The notes: generated from the letters alone by a model not told the origin. Counted from the first letter of the stretch, positions 25,274 through 35,405 are shown. The stretch: 64,000 bases of DNA from an uncultured Muribaculaceae bacterium (GCA_910584055.1 CAJTZS010000005.1:62001-126000); one strand, 5' to 3'. Translations and numbers: made by a program.

Positions 25274-25768
25274 ATGGAATTATTCACGCCCGATTTTGGC
25301 TTGGTATTCTGGATGTTCGTAGCGTTCATCCTGCTTTTCCTTGTGTTGGCAAAATGGGGTTGGCCGGTTATCATCAAGATGATGGATTCCCGTGCAGCCA
25401 CTATCGACCAGGGCGTGGAAGACGCAAAGCAAGCCAAAGAGCAGCTCGACAATGCCCGTGAAGAGGCAAAGAAATATGTCGTAGAAGCCCAGGCGCGTCA
25501 GGCAGAGATGTTGCGCGACGCAGCGCGCATGAAAACCGAGATCATCGAGCAAGCCAAGAATGAGGCAGCCGATGCAGCCCGGAAGGAAATGGAAGCTGCG
25601 AAAGCCGCCATCGAGCAGGCACGCAAAGAGGCGGAACTGCAATTTAGAAATGAAGTTGGCAAATTCTCAATCGATATCGCTGAGAAGATGGTAAGAACCC
25701 AGATGAAGAGCGATAAGGCACAGACTGAGCTTGTCAACAAATTATTGGACGAAATAGAGAAAAACTGA
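25274..25768 (+). CDS. atpF: ATP synthase F0 subunit b
   Basis: 164 residues: one N-terminal membrane helix (about 8-28, GLVFWMFVAFILLFLVLAKWGW) then a long charged, Ala/Glu/Lys-rich coiled coil forming the peripheral stalk, typical for AtpF. Located 10 bp after atpE and 6 bp before atpH. Confidence 0.94.
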   Translation: MELFTPDFGLVFWMFVAFILLFLVLAKWGWPVIIKMMDSRAATIDQGVEDAKQAKEQLDNAREEAKKYVVEAQARQAEMLRDAARMKTEIIEQAKNEAADAARKEMEAAKAAIEQARKEAELQFRNEVGKFSIDIAEKMVRTQMKSDKAQTELVNKLLDEIEKN

Positions 25769-25774
25769 AAGTAG

Positions 25775-26320
25775 ATGGTTTCCGGACTTATACCCCACCG
25801 CTATGCCAAGGCACTATATAAATTTGCCCTGGAAAGCAACACCACCGGCGAGGTTTACGAGGAGATGAAGCGTGTTGTGGATTCTTTTCGCAGCAACCCC
25901 GAGCTGGATAAAGTTTTGTCAAATCCATTTGTGGATGCTGCCGACAAGGAAAAAGTGCTGCTGAGCGCAGCGGGCGAGAAGCCCGGAAACGACTACCGCC
26001 GGTTTGTAAAGCTCATCCTCGACCATAAGAGGGAGGAATTTGCCTACCTTATGGCGCTCGCTTACCGCGATATCTACCGCAAGGAAAATAAAATCTCGCA
26101 AGTTAGAATCATTACCGCTGTGGAACTTCCCGAAGCGGAGATGAAGAAGCTGCGCGCGGTGGTTGAGAATTCATTCAAGGATACGAAATTTGAATACTCT
26201 TCGGAAGTGGATCCAGATTTGATCGGTGGATTCGTGATAGATGTGGATTCAACAAGAATGGATGCCTCCGTGAGTGGCGAACTTGAACAATTACGTCAAA
26301 ATCTCTTAAGTAGCAATTAA
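25775..26320 (+). CDS. atpH: ATP synthase F1 subunit delta
   Basis: 181-residue stalk-connecting subunit. Begins GLIPHRYAKALYKFALE, the typical OSCP/delta start. The C-terminal signature DPDLIGGFVIDVDSTRMDASVSGEL is present. It lies between atpF and atpA, with 5 bp to atpA. Confidence 0.94.
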   Translation: MVSGLIPHRYAKALYKFALESNTTGEVYEEMKRVVDSFRSNPELDKVLSNPFVDAADKEKVLLSAAGEKPGNDYRRFVKLILDHKREEFAYLMALAYRDIYRKENKISQVRIITAVELPEAEMKKLRAVVENSFKDTKFEYSSEVDPDLIGGFVIDVDSTRMDASVSGELEQLRQNLLSSN

Positions 26321-26325
26321 AGAAG

Positions 26326-27909
26326 ATGCTCAATCCCAGCGAAATATCAGATGTTTTAAAACAAGAGCTCGAAAACATCAATTCGAAAGTCAAATTTGAA
26401 GAAGTAGGAACGGTGCTCAGCGTCGGCGATGGCGTGGCACATGTCTATGGACTCGAGAATGTGAGAAGTAATGAGCTTGTGGAGTTCGAGAATGGTGCGA
26501 AAGGCGTTGCGCTCAACCTTGAAGAGAGCAATGTCGGTGTCGTGCTTCTCGACAAAGTGAATTCAATAACCGAGAACATGTCTGTAAGGCGCACGGGAGA
26601 GATTGCGTCTATCCATGTGGGAGAAGGGCTTCTCGGGCGTGTCATCAACATGCTTGGTGAACCAATCGACGGCAAAGGACCGATCGAGGGTAAGCTCATA
26701 CCGCTTCCCATGGAGCGTAAGGCGCCGGGCGTTATTTTCCGTCAGCCGGTGGTTCAGCCGCTTCAGACAGGTATCAAGGCTGTTGACTCCATGATTCCTA
26801 TCGGTCGCGGACAGCGTGAGCTTATCATCGGTGACCGTCAGGTAGGTAAGACAGCAATCGCCATAGATACAATCATCAATCAGAAGTCGAATTATGAGGC
26901 TGGTAAGCCTGTATATTGTATTTATGTGGCAATCGGTCAGAAAGCTTCAACTGTGGCTTCTATCGTGAACACGCTTACGAAATACGGAGCGATGCCTTAT
27001 ACCGTAGTTGTTGCTGCAAATGCTTCCGATTCCGCATCAATGCGTTATTATGCACCGTTTGCCGGCGTGGCAATCGGTGAATATTTCCGTGATTCGGGAC
27101 GTGATGCCCTGATTGTTTATGATGACCTTTCAAAGCAAGCTGTGGCTTATCGCGAGATTTCCCTTATTCTCAAGCGTCCTTCGGGTCGTGAGGCTTATCC
27201 CGGCGATATCTTCTATCTTCACTCTCGTCTTCTGGAACGCGCTGCTAAGATTATCGGCGACCAGAAAGTTGTGGAGAATATGAATGACCTTCCCGAGGTT
27301 ATGAAGCCAATGGTGAAGGGTGGCGGTTCACTCACAGCTCTCCCAATTATCGAGACACAGGCAGGTGACGTTTCCGCATATATCCCGACCAACGTAATTT
27401 CCATTACCGACGGACAGATATTCCTTGAAACAGGTCTTTTCAATCAAGGTATCAGACCTGCCATCAATGTAGGTATTTCAGTGTCGCGTGTGGGTGGTAA
27501 TGCACAGGTGAAGGCTATGAAGAAAGTTGCCGGAACTCTTAAGATCGCACAGGCTCAGTATCGCGAGTTGGAATCGTTCACTAAATTCGGTGGCGATGTC
27601 GATCCCGTGACTGCAAAAGTTATCGATACCGGTCGTAAGAACCAGCGTCTTCTTATCCAGCCACAGTATCATCCATGGCCTGTCGAGAATGAGATCGCTG
27701 TCATCTTCTGCGGTGTGAACGGTCTTCTTGAGAACGTGCCTATCGATAAGGTAGGGGAGTTCGAGGAGCAACTGCTGCAGATGTTGCAGATGAAATACCA
27801 GAAGGAAGTGCTTGATGAGCTTCGTCAAGGCAAACTTACCGACGACGTGTCGGAGAAGCTTACACAGTGTGCCAAAGAAGTGGCAGACTCATTGAGCGCT
27901 GTAAAATAA
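26326..27909 (+). CDS. atpA: ATP synthase F1 subunit alpha
   Basis: 527-residue nucleotide-binding subunit. Walker A is GDRQVGKTAIAID. Conserved AtpA stretches include AIGQKASTVA, YDDLSKQAVAYREISL and SVSRVGGNAQVKAMKKVAG (the visual arginine region). Length is slightly above E. coli (513). Normal for Bacteroidetes. Confidence 0.96.
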   Translation: MLNPSEISDVLKQELENINSKVKFEEVGTVLSVGDGVAHVYGLENVRSNELVEFENGAKGVALNLEESNVGVVLLDKVNSITENMSVRRTGEIASIHVGEGLLGRVINMLGEPIDGKGPIEGKLIPLPMERKAPGVIFRQPVVQPLQTGIKAVDSMIPIGRGQRELIIGDRQVGKTAIAIDTIINQKSNYEAGKPVYCIYVAIGQKASTVASIVNTLTKYGAMPYTVVVAANASDSASMRYYAPFAGVAIGEYFRDSGRDALIVYDDLSKQAVAYREISLILKRPSGREAYPGDIFYLHSRLLERAAKIIGDQKVVENMNDLPEVMKPMVKGGGSLTALPIIETQAGDVSAYIPTNVISITDGQIFLETGLFNQGIRPAINVGISVSRVGGNAQVKAMKKVAGTLKIAQAQYRELESFTKFGGDVDPVTAKVIDTGRKNQRLLIQPQYHPWPVENEIAVIFCGVNGLLENVPIDKVGEFEEQLLQMLQMKYQKEVLDELRQGKLTDDVSEKLTQCAKEVADSLSAVK

Positions 27910-27929
27910 TCTTCTAAAACAATTATTTA

Positions 27930-28817
27930 ATGGCAACCCTTAAGGAATTAAAAATACGCATCGGTTCGGTCGCATCGAGTGAGAAGATCACCGGTGCCAT
28001 GAAGATGATATCTTCTGCGAAAGTGCATAAGGAGGAGCAGAGTCTGCGTCGTCTCAAGCCTTTCAAGGATCAGATAAAGTCTATCATGGGACATATCCTT
28101 TCTACCGGTGAGAATTTCAATTCTCCATTGATAGAGACGAGAGATGTGAAGCGTGCCGGTATAGTTGTCTACGGATCAGACGATGGACTCTGCGGTGCAT
28201 ACAACATCAATATCTTCAAGGGTCTCTTGATAGAGATCGACCGTCTGAAACAGGCATACGGCAATGATCTCTACGTAGAGGTTTATCCTGTGGGCAAAAA
28301 GATGACAAAGGCTGTGCGTCATCTTGAGAATGACCAGCTTGGGGTAAAAGTTCCCGAAGGTGTGGATTCCAAGATGCAAGGAGAGATTGTGACTGAATTC
28401 ACGAAAACACTCCGCGATGCATTCCTTAACGGAGATCTTGATCTTGTTGAGACTGTATATATGGGTTTCCAGTCGATGAGCCGTCAGAAACTTGCTACAG
28501 AACAACTCTTTCCCGTGACAGAAAAGATGTTGACAGAGGAGTCTGCCGAAGAAGATGACAACAAACTCTACATCTTCGAACCAGACGCCAACAGCATATT
28601 CAACGAAGTGTTGCCAATGTTCGTAATGTCTACGATGCAGGAAATCACCGTGCAGAACAGGGCTTCCGAGCAAGCAGCCCGAGTGATGGCTATGCAGAGT
28701 GCAAACGACAATGCGAAAAAGCTCTTTGATGAACTTCAGCTTGAATATAACAAGCTTCGTCAGCAGAGCATCACCACCGAACTTCTTGATATCCTCGGAG
28801 GACAGGTGGAGAGATAA
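27930..28817 (+). CDS. atpG: ATP synthase F1 subunit gamma
   Basis: 295-residue central rotor. The N-terminal helix (LKELKIRIGSVASSEKITGAMKMI) and C-terminal helix (EITVQNRASEQAARVMAM...NKLRQQSITTELLDILGG) are conserved. Last gene of the atp set; nuoI starts only 58 bp later with no visible terminator between. Confidence 0.95.
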   Translation: MATLKELKIRIGSVASSEKITGAMKMISSAKVHKEEQSLRRLKPFKDQIKSIMGHILSTGENFNSPLIETRDVKRAGIVVYGSDDGLCGAYNINIFKGLLIEIDRLKQAYGNDLYVEVYPVGKKMTKAVRHLENDQLGVKVPEGVDSKMQGEIVTEFTKTLRDAFLNGDLDLVETVYMGFQSMSRQKLATEQLFPVTEKMLTEESAEEDDNKLYIFEPDANSIFNEVLPMFVMSTMQEITVQNRASEQAARVMAMQSANDNAKKLFDELQLEYNKLRQQSITTELLDILGGQVER

Positions 28818-28875
28818 CCGATTCAGAAAAGATATTAAATTAATCTCATAAAAAAAGAACCAACCTAAAAGCTAC

Positions 28876-29391
28876 ATGGGCAGTATAAAAGAATATTTCA
28901 CGTCAGTGGGGCAGGGGGTAAAGAGTCTGCTTGTGGGAATGGGCGTTACCGGAAAAGAGTTAGTGACACCCAAGATCACGGAGCAGTATCCGGAAAATAG
29001 GAAAACTTTGCAGATCGCTGATCGTTTCCGTGCGGAGCTTACCCTAAAATACGATGCCGAAGGGCGTCACCGCTGCATTGCCTGCGGAATCTGCCAGATG
29101 AATTGTCCGAACGGCACAATAAATCTGACCACTAAGATGGTGGAGCTTCCCGATGGCAAGAAGAAGCGTAAACTTGACAAATACATGTATGACCTGGGCA
29201 GCTGCACATTCTGCATGCTTTGTGTCACTTCATGTCCGCAAGATGCATTGGAATTCTCCAATGACTTCGAGCAGGCTGTTTTCACTCGCAATGCGCTTGT
29301 GAAACAGCTTAATTATCGTCCCGAACCGGCAGATCCAGCTCCCGCTCCCAAATCGGCTCCGGCAGCTGCCGCCTCTATAACCAAAGAATAA
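28876..29391 (+). CDS. nuoI: NADH-quinone oxidoreductase subunit I
   Basis: 171-residue ferredoxin-like subunit. Two 4Fe-4S motifs are visible: CIACGICQMNCP and CTFCMLCVTSCP. The C-terminal tail is Pro/Ala-rich (about residues 148-168), unusual but probably disordered. It resumes the complex I gene order interrupted by the atp genes. Confidence 0.95.
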   Translation: MGSIKEYFTSVGQGVKSLLVGMGVTGKELVTPKITEQYPENRKTLQIADRFRAELTLKYDAEGRHRCIACGICQMNCPNGTINLTTKMVELPDGKKKRKLDKYMYDLGSCTFCMLCVTSCPQDALEFSNDFEQAVFTRNALVKQLNYRPEPADPAPAPKSAPAAAASITKE

Positions 29392-29406
29392 TAAATTTCA
29401 CAATAA

Positions 29407-29934
29407 ATGGATTCAGTAGCAAATATAATTTTGTATTTCGTGGTGGCTATCTGTATCGCTGTCTTTTCAGTGATGGCTGTCACGTCGCGCAGAATACTCC
29501 GGGCTGCCACCTATCTGCTGTTCGTTCTGATCAGCACAGCGGTGATCTATTTCCAGCTTGGCTACCAGTTCCTGGGAGCCGTGCAGATTGCAGTCTACGC
29601 CGGGGGCATCATGGTGCTGTTTGTGTTTGCGATTCTTCTTACTCGCAAACCGGGCGACATGGCTGCTCCGCTGGAGTCGCATCGCCGCGCATTGGGAATT
29701 ACGATTTCCGTGGCAGGATGTGTGCTTCTGCTGCTTGCTCTCTTCTACATGCCTCTGCTTCATGGCGCCTCTCTGATGGAGGCGATCAACGCAGGAAACC
29801 AGATAACGATGCATGACATCGGACGCGCCTTTACAGGCACAGACCGGTTCCAATATCTGCTTCCTTTTGAGGCTATCAGTGTTTTATTACTTGCATGTAT
29901 CATTGGAGGCGTAGTTGTTGCCCGTAAAAGATAA
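29407..29934 (+). CDS. nuoJ: NADH-quinone oxidoreductase subunit J
   Basis: 175 residues with about five membrane helices. The conserved LGAVQIAVYAGGIMVLFVFAI helix contains the pi-bulge region of NuoJ. Followed 6 bp later by nuoK. Confidence 0.94.
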   Translation: MDSVANIILYFVVAICIAVFSVMAVTSRRILRAATYLLFVLISTAVIYFQLGYQFLGAVQIAVYAGGIMVLFVFAILLTRKPGDMAAPLESHRRALGITISVAGCVLLLLALFYMPLLHGASLMEAINAGNQITMHDIGRAFTGTDRFQYLLPFEAISVLLLACIIGGVVVARKR

Positions 29935-29940
29935 ACAGAT

Positions 29941-30252
29941 ATGGATTTAAGCATGTTATGGTATCTTGTGCCAAGCGTCATAATGTTTGCCGCCGGTGTT
30001 TACGGGTTCGTAACCCGCAAGAATATGATCGCGCTGCTGATTTCATTGGAGCTTATGCTCAATTCAGCTGACCTCAATTTCGTGGTCTTCAACCGTTATC
30101 TCTTTCCAGATATGATGGAAGGAATGGTGTTTACATTGTTCGCCATCGCAATCGCAGCTGCAGAGACAGCTGTTGCAATAGCGATTATCGTGAATATCTA
30201 TCGTGCCGTGGGCAACACGGATATCAATAGTGTCAAAAAAATGAAATACTAA
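29941..30252 (+). CDS. nuoK: NADH-quinone oxidoreductase subunit K
   Basis: 103 residues, three membrane helices. The NuoK glutamates in LISLELMLNSADLNFV and AIAAAETAVAIAI, on the proton-transfer axis, are retained. nuoL follows after 3 bp. Confidence 0.95.
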   Translation: MDLSMLWYLVPSVIMFAAGVYGFVTRKNMIALLISLELMLNSADLNFVVFNRYLFPDMMEGMVFTLFAIAIAAAETAVAIAIIVNIYRAVGNTDINSVKKMKY

Positions 30253-30255
30253 GAT

Positions 30256-32220
30256 ATGGACATTACACTTCCAATTCTGATTCTGGCTCTGCCGTTCACG
30301 ATGTTCCTTATCTTGGGAATCGGCGGTGTCAAGATGTCGCGCAAACTTGCCGGTGTTTTAGGTATTTGTGCAAATGGCGCATTGCTCGTCATGGCTTACA
30401 CAGTTGCGTTCACTTATTTCTTCAGTGGTAATCCGGAATTCATTGTAGACGGTATTCGCCAGCAGGTGCAGCTCTACGATGTGACATGGCTTGCTTTCAC
30501 TGAACGTCTTGTCGTGAACATCGGTTTCCTTCTGGATCCGATCAGCGCAATGATGCTCATTGTGATCACAACAATTTCGTTTATGGTTCACCTCTACAGC
30601 TGGGGCTATATGGAGCATGAGCCGGGATTCCAGCGTTATTACGCGTTCCTTTCGCTCTTCACGTTCTCAATGCTCGGTCTTGTAGTGGCGACCAATATTT
30701 TCCAGATGTATATCTTCTGGGAGCTTGTGGGTGTTTCATCCTATCTGCTGATCGGTTTCTTCTATAAACTTCCTTCGGCAGTGTCAGCATCCAAGAAAGC
30801 ATTTATTGTTACCCGTTTTGCCGATCTCTTTATGTTGATCGGTATCCTGGTGCTTTCATATTATGTAGCAGAGACTCCGGCAGATGGTCCGCTTGGAGGC
30901 GCTTCAGCTTTCAACTTCCTTATGTTGAACTCGAATCCTACGAATGTGCTTGCTTCCACAGTCGGTTCTACGTTCCTTGGTGGTTCTGTGCTTACATGGG
31001 CGATGATACTCATCTTTGTGGGAGGTATGGGTAAATCAGCAATGATGCCTCTCCATATATGGCTTCCCGATGCAATGGAAGGTCCGACACCAGTTTCGGC
31101 ACTTATCCACGCAGCAACAATGGTTGTTGCCGGCGTTTATCTGGTTGCTCGTTTCTTCCCGCTCTATCTGATCGTTCCCGATTCATTGGTATTCATCACC
31201 GTAGTCGGAGCCATCACGGCATTCTATGCTGCAGTAGTGGCATGTTGCCAGATTGATATCAAGCGTATCCTTGCATTCTCTACCATCTCGCAGATCGCGT
31301 TCATGATGGTATCATTAGGTGTGGCTCGTCCTGAGCTCCATGACGGACTTGGATATATGGCATCAATGTTCCATCTGTTCACTCACGCCATGTTCAAGGC
31401 ACTTCTCTTCTTGGGAGCAGGTGCTCTGATACATGCCGTGCACTCCAACAATTATACCGAGATGGGAGGTATGCGCAAATATATGCCGATTACACATTGG
31501 ACATTCCTTATCGGATGTCTTGCCATCGCCGGTATTTTCCCATTCTCAGGTTTTTGGTCGAAAGACGAGATGCTGTCGGCAATGTATGCCAACAACTGGA
31601 TCTGGGGCGCATGGATGACAATGGTTGCAGGTCTGACTGCATTCTATATGTTCCGCATGTATTTCCGAGTGTTCTGGTGGGAAGAGAATCCTCATTATAA
31701 AGAGCACCGTCCTCACGATGCACCCTGGCAGATGTCCTTGCCTCTTATCATACTCGCAACGATAAGCGTGTTTGCAGGTTTTATACCTTTCGGAGAATTT
31801 GTGACTTGGAACCGCGCTCCTTATCATATCCATATCGAGATGCAGGTTGCAATCACAAGTATCGTGGTGGCTCTTATAGCAATCGCATTTGCCGGCTGGT
31901 TGTATCTCAAGAAGAATGACAAGCCTGCCCGCATGAAAGCGGCATTCCCCGGTCTTTGGCAAGCTGCCAACCGCCGTTTCTATTGGGACGAGATGTATAT
32001 GTTTGTCACCCATAAGATCATATTCAACGGCATTTGCCGTGCGATCGCATGGTTTGACCGTCATATCATCGACGGCACAATGAACGGTCTCGCAGCCATG
32101 ACTCAGTTCTTCTCAGTCAAGATCAAGGGTATGCAGAACGGAAGTGTGCAGACATATGTGCTGTGGTATTTCTTCGGCGCTCTTCTTCTGGCGGCAATCA
32201 CATGGATCTGCCTGTTATAA
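30256..32220 (+). CDS. nuoL: NADH-quinone oxidoreductase subunit L
   Basis: 654-residue antiporter-like proton-pumping subunit. Key stretches are IFWELVGVSSYLLIGF (helix with the conserved glutamate), MMPLHIWLPDAMEGPTPVSALIHAATMV and TFLIGCLAIAGIFPFSGFWSKDE. The C-terminal lateral helix region is present. Confidence 0.95.
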   Translation: MDITLPILILALPFTMFLILGIGGVKMSRKLAGVLGICANGALLVMAYTVAFTYFFSGNPEFIVDGIRQQVQLYDVTWLAFTERLVVNIGFLLDPISAMMLIVITTISFMVHLYSWGYMEHEPGFQRYYAFLSLFTFSMLGLVVATNIFQMYIFWELVGVSSYLLIGFFYKLPSAVSASKKAFIVTRFADLFMLIGILVLSYYVAETPADGPLGGASAFNFLMLNSNPTNVLASTVGSTFLGGSVLTWAMILIFVGGMGKSAMMPLHIWLPDAMEGPTPVSALIHAATMVVAGVYLVARFFPLYLIVPDSLVFITVVGAITAFYAAVVACCQIDIKRILAFSTISQIAFMMVSLGVARPELHDGLGYMASMFHLFTHAMFKALLFLGAGALIHAVHSNNYTEMGGMRKYMPITHWTFLIGCLAIAGIFPFSGFWSKDEMLSAMYANNWIWGAWMTMVAGLTAFYMFRMYFRVFWWEENPHYKEHRPHDAPWQMSLPLIILATISVFAGFIPFGEFVTWNRAPYHIHIEMQVAITSIVVALIAIAFAGWLYLKKNDKPARMKAAFPGLWQAANRRFYWDEMYMFVTHKIIFNGICRAIAWFDRHIIDGTMNGLAAMTQFFSVKIKGMQNGSVQTYVLWYFFGALLLAAITWICLL

Positions 32221-32256
32221 TTAACTTCATATCGCATTGCAAATATTAATAAAATC

Positions 32257-33771
32257 ATGTTTGGAAATATCTTAATCTGGTTTGTAATAGTCCCGGTCAT
32301 CATGATGGCTGGCCTGGCATGTTGCGGCAATAGCAATATGAAGGCAATCCGCGCCGTGATGGTGACAGGTTCTACAGTCTTGCTCGCCATGGCGATCTGG
32401 CTTGTAGTTGACTTCCTTGCGCTCCGCGCAGCCGGAGACACATCCGAAATGCTCTATACGGGTAGCTGGATGTGGTATGCTCCGCTTAACATACATCTCG
32501 CAGTTGGTGTTGACGGTATCTCAGTGTTGATGTTGCTTCTTTCTGCAATCATCGTTTTTGCCGGCACATTCGCTTCCTGGAAAATCGATCCGCTGCCGAT
32601 GAACTTCTTCCTCTGGTTCTGTCTCCTGTCAACAGGTGTGTTCGGATTCTTCATCTCAATCGACATGTTCACGATGTTCATGTTCTACGAGGTGGCACTT
32701 ATCCCGATGTATCTGCTTATCGGAGTGTGGGGCACGGGACGCAAGGAGTATTCGGCAATGAAGCTTACGCTCATGCTTATGGGTGGTTCGGCTTTCCTTA
32801 TGCTCGGTCTTCTTGGAATCTTCTGGCACAGTGCTCCCGAAGGTGGACAGCTCACCTGGAACATTCTTGAGATCTCCCATAATAATGCTATCGATCCGAG
32901 CTGGCAGCGTCTTCTCTTCTGCTTCACGTTTGTTGGATTCGGTGTGTTGGGTGCGATGTTCCCCTTCCACACCTGGAGTCCTGACGGTCACGCCTGCGCA
33001 CCGACAGCAGTGTCGATGCTCCATGCCGGTGTTCTTATGAAGCTCGGTGGATACGGATGCTTCCGTATTGCTATCTTCCTTTGCCCTCAGGCGGCGCAGG
33101 AACTTGCGTGGATTTTTATCATCCTCACGGGTATCAGTGTCGTTTACGGAGCGTTCTCCGCATGTGTTCAGACAGACCTTAAATACATCAACGCTTATTC
33201 ATCAGTGTCACACTGTGGAATGGTGCTTTTTGCAATCCTTATGCTTAACACCACAGCGATGACCGGTGGTATCCTGCAGATGCTTTCTCACGGTCTTATG
33301 ACTGCACTATTCTTCGCCCTTATCGGTATGATTTACGGAAGAACCCATACCCGCGATATTCGCGAGATGGGAGGTTTGATGAAGATAATGCCTTATCTTG
33401 GTGTCTGCTATATGATAGCCGGTTTCGCATCGCTTGGTCTGCCCGGTATGTCTGGTTTCGTAGCCGAGATGACAATCTTCTTCGGTGCCTTCGAAAATAA
33501 CGATCTTTTCCATCGTATTTTCGTGATAGCTGCCACAACCTCAATCGTGATTACAGCTGTATATATTCTCCGTGTTGTAGGTAAGCTTGTTCTTGGACCC
33601 GTTCAAGATGAGCATCATCTGAAACTTACGGATGCAAGCTGGTGGGAGCGTCTTTCCACAGTTACACTTATCGTGTGTCTCGCAGGAATAGGCTTCTTCC
33701 CCAACTGGATCAACGAGACAATCCAACATAGTTTTGCCCCGATCATTAACGCACTTCAGAATGCTATCTGA
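32257..33771 (+). CDS. nuoM: NADH-quinone oxidoreductase subunit M
   Basis: 504-residue antiporter-like subunit. Conserved stretches include FYEVALIPMYLLIGVWG, FPFHTWSPDGHACAPTAVSMLHAGVLMKLGGYG and GMSGFVAEMTIFFGAF. 36 bp after nuoL. Confidence 0.95.
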   Translation: MFGNILIWFVIVPVIMMAGLACCGNSNMKAIRAVMVTGSTVLLAMAIWLVVDFLALRAAGDTSEMLYTGSWMWYAPLNIHLAVGVDGISVLMLLLSAIIVFAGTFASWKIDPLPMNFFLWFCLLSTGVFGFFISIDMFTMFMFYEVALIPMYLLIGVWGTGRKEYSAMKLTLMLMGGSAFLMLGLLGIFWHSAPEGGQLTWNILEISHNNAIDPSWQRLLFCFTFVGFGVLGAMFPFHTWSPDGHACAPTAVSMLHAGVLMKLGGYGCFRIAIFLCPQAAQELAWIFIILTGISVVYGAFSACVQTDLKYINAYSSVSHCGMVLFAILMLNTTAMTGGILQMLSHGLMTALFFALIGMIYGRTHTRDIREMGGLMKIMPYLGVCYMIAGFASLGLPGMSGFVAEMTIFFGAFENNDLFHRIFVIAATTSIVITAVYILRVVGKLVLGPVQDEHHLKLTDASWWERLSTVTLIVCLAGIGFFPNWINETIQHSFAPIINALQNAI

Positions 33772-33824
33772 CAGGCAATGTGATCTCAAAACTTTTAGAA
33801 ATAGAGTAAAGCACAACAATAACA

Positions 33825-35267
33825 ATGGATTATTCACAATTTGGGGCAATGTTGCCCGAGCTAATAATTCTGGGTCTTTTCCTGGTGGTGTTTCTTTTTG
33901 ACACTTTTTCCGGAGATGGCTCCAAGCGCTTCCTCACTCCACTCACTACGGTGCTCTTCGGATTGGCTACGATAGCCATCTGGATTCTACCCTCGTGCGA
34001 TATGGAGGTGTTCAGCGGCATGTATGTCAATGATTCAGCATGCAAAGCCATGAAGGCTATTCTGAATGTCGGAGTGTTTATCGTATTCCTTCAGTCTGCA
34101 AAATGGGTTGAGAGCGATGAGGTGGCTATTCGCAAAGGGGAGTTCTACGAGCTTCTTCTCGTAACTCTCTTCGGAATGTATCTCATGATTTCCGCGCGCC
34201 ATTTCCTCCTTTTCATCATAGGTCTTGAATCTGCATCGCTGCCTCTCGCCGCTCTTGTAGCATTCAATAAGAAGCATTATGAGAGTCACGAGGCTGCTGC
34301 GAAATATATTCTGACAGCAGTCTTCTCCTCTGCAATTCTGCTCATGGGTCTTTCGTTTGTGTATGCCTTTTCAGGGGGATCGCTTTATTTCGATGATATC
34401 CGTCAGAATGTAATTGCAGGCGAATACAGCGGTCTTCTCATTGCTGCTATTGCATTCATGATTGCAGGTATCGGTTTCAAGCTTTCGCTTGTTCCTTTCC
34501 ATCTCTGGACAGCTGATGTATATCAGGGCGCTCCCACAGCAATCACGAGCTACCTTTCAGTTATTTCCAAAGGAGCAGCTGCGTTTGCATTCTTCGTGAT
34601 TTTCGTTCAGGCATTTGGTCCTCTGTTTGATCACATGTGGGAATGGATGATGTATGCTGTAATCATAGCAACGATAACTGTAGGTAACCTTTTCGCCATC
34701 CGTCAGAAGAACATGAAACGCTTCATGGCGTTCTCCTCAATCTCTCAGGCGGGATACATAATGCTTGGCGTTATGGCAGGCGGCATCGGTTTGGCATCAA
34801 TGATGTTTTATATCTTTGTGTATATCGTCAGCAACCTCGGAGCTTTTGCAGTGATATCAAGCATAGAGAACAACAGTGGTAAGCTCCTGATGGATGATTA
34901 CGACGGACTTCACAAGACCAATCCTTGGCTCTCATTTGCGATGACATTGGCAATGTTCTCTCTTGCAGGTATTCCTCCGTTTGCAGGTTTCTTCAGCAAG
35001 ATACTTATCTTCACGGCTGTCACCTCAACCGGATCAATGGCTCTTTACATGCTTGTGCTGATCGCATTGATCAATACAATCATCTCACTCTACTACTATC
35101 TGTTGGTTGTAAAAGCAATCTGGATCAAACCGGGCGATGCCAAGATCGACAGCTTCAAGAGTGCCTGCGGTGAGAAGATTGCCCTCTGGATCTGTGTTGC
35201 CGGTATCATATTCGCAGGTATCGTGCCTTGCATTTATGAATACTGCGTGAACGCGGTGATAGGATAA
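33825..35267 (+). CDS. nuoN: NADH-quinone oxidoreductase subunit N
   Basis: 480-residue antiporter-like subunit and last gene of the cluster. Conserved stretches include IGLESASLPLAALVAF, FKLSLVPFHLWTADVYQGAPTAITSYLSVISKGAA and MAFSSISQAGYIMLG. Followed by a strong terminator at 35300-35336. No nuoE, nuoF or nuoG lies anywhere in the cluster. Confidence 0.95.
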   Translation: MDYSQFGAMLPELIILGLFLVVFLFDTFSGDGSKRFLTPLTTVLFGLATIAIWILPSCDMEVFSGMYVNDSACKAMKAILNVGVFIVFLQSAKWVESDEVAIRKGEFYELLLVTLFGMYLMISARHFLLFIIGLESASLPLAALVAFNKKHYESHEAAAKYILTAVFSSAILLMGLSFVYAFSGGSLYFDDIRQNVIAGEYSGLLIAAIAFMIAGIGFKLSLVPFHLWTADVYQGAPTAITSYLSVISKGAAAFAFFVIFVQAFGPLFDHMWEWMMYAVIIATITVGNLFAIRQKNMKRFMAFSSISQAGYIMLGVMAGGIGLASMMFYIFVYIVSNLGAFAVISSIENNSGKLLMDDYDGLHKTNPWLSFAMTLAMFSLAGIPPFAGFFSKILIFTAVTSTGSMALYMLVLIALINTIISLYYYLLVVKAIWIKPGDAKIDSFKSACGEKIALWICVAGIIFAGIVPCIYEYCVNAVIG

Positions 35268-35299
35268 TAAAGAATTTAAGCTATCTAATTCCCGATATG

Positions 35300-35336
35300 G
35301 CAAGCGGGAGCAAGCGTAAAACTTGCTCCCGCTTGC
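35300..35336 (+). terminator. Terminator hairpin of the nuo-atp cluster
   Basis: GCAAGCGGGAGCAAG (35300-35314) and its exact complement (35322-35336) form a 15-bp stem with a 7-nt loop, extendable by a few more pairs. It lies 33 bp after nuoN and marks the end of the cluster. Confidence 0.8.
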
Positions 35337-35405
35337 TATATTGAAGCAAATGATTGAAAAAATGTTGCAAGTTATGAAATTATATTATTAAACATACTCT
35401 CAAGG

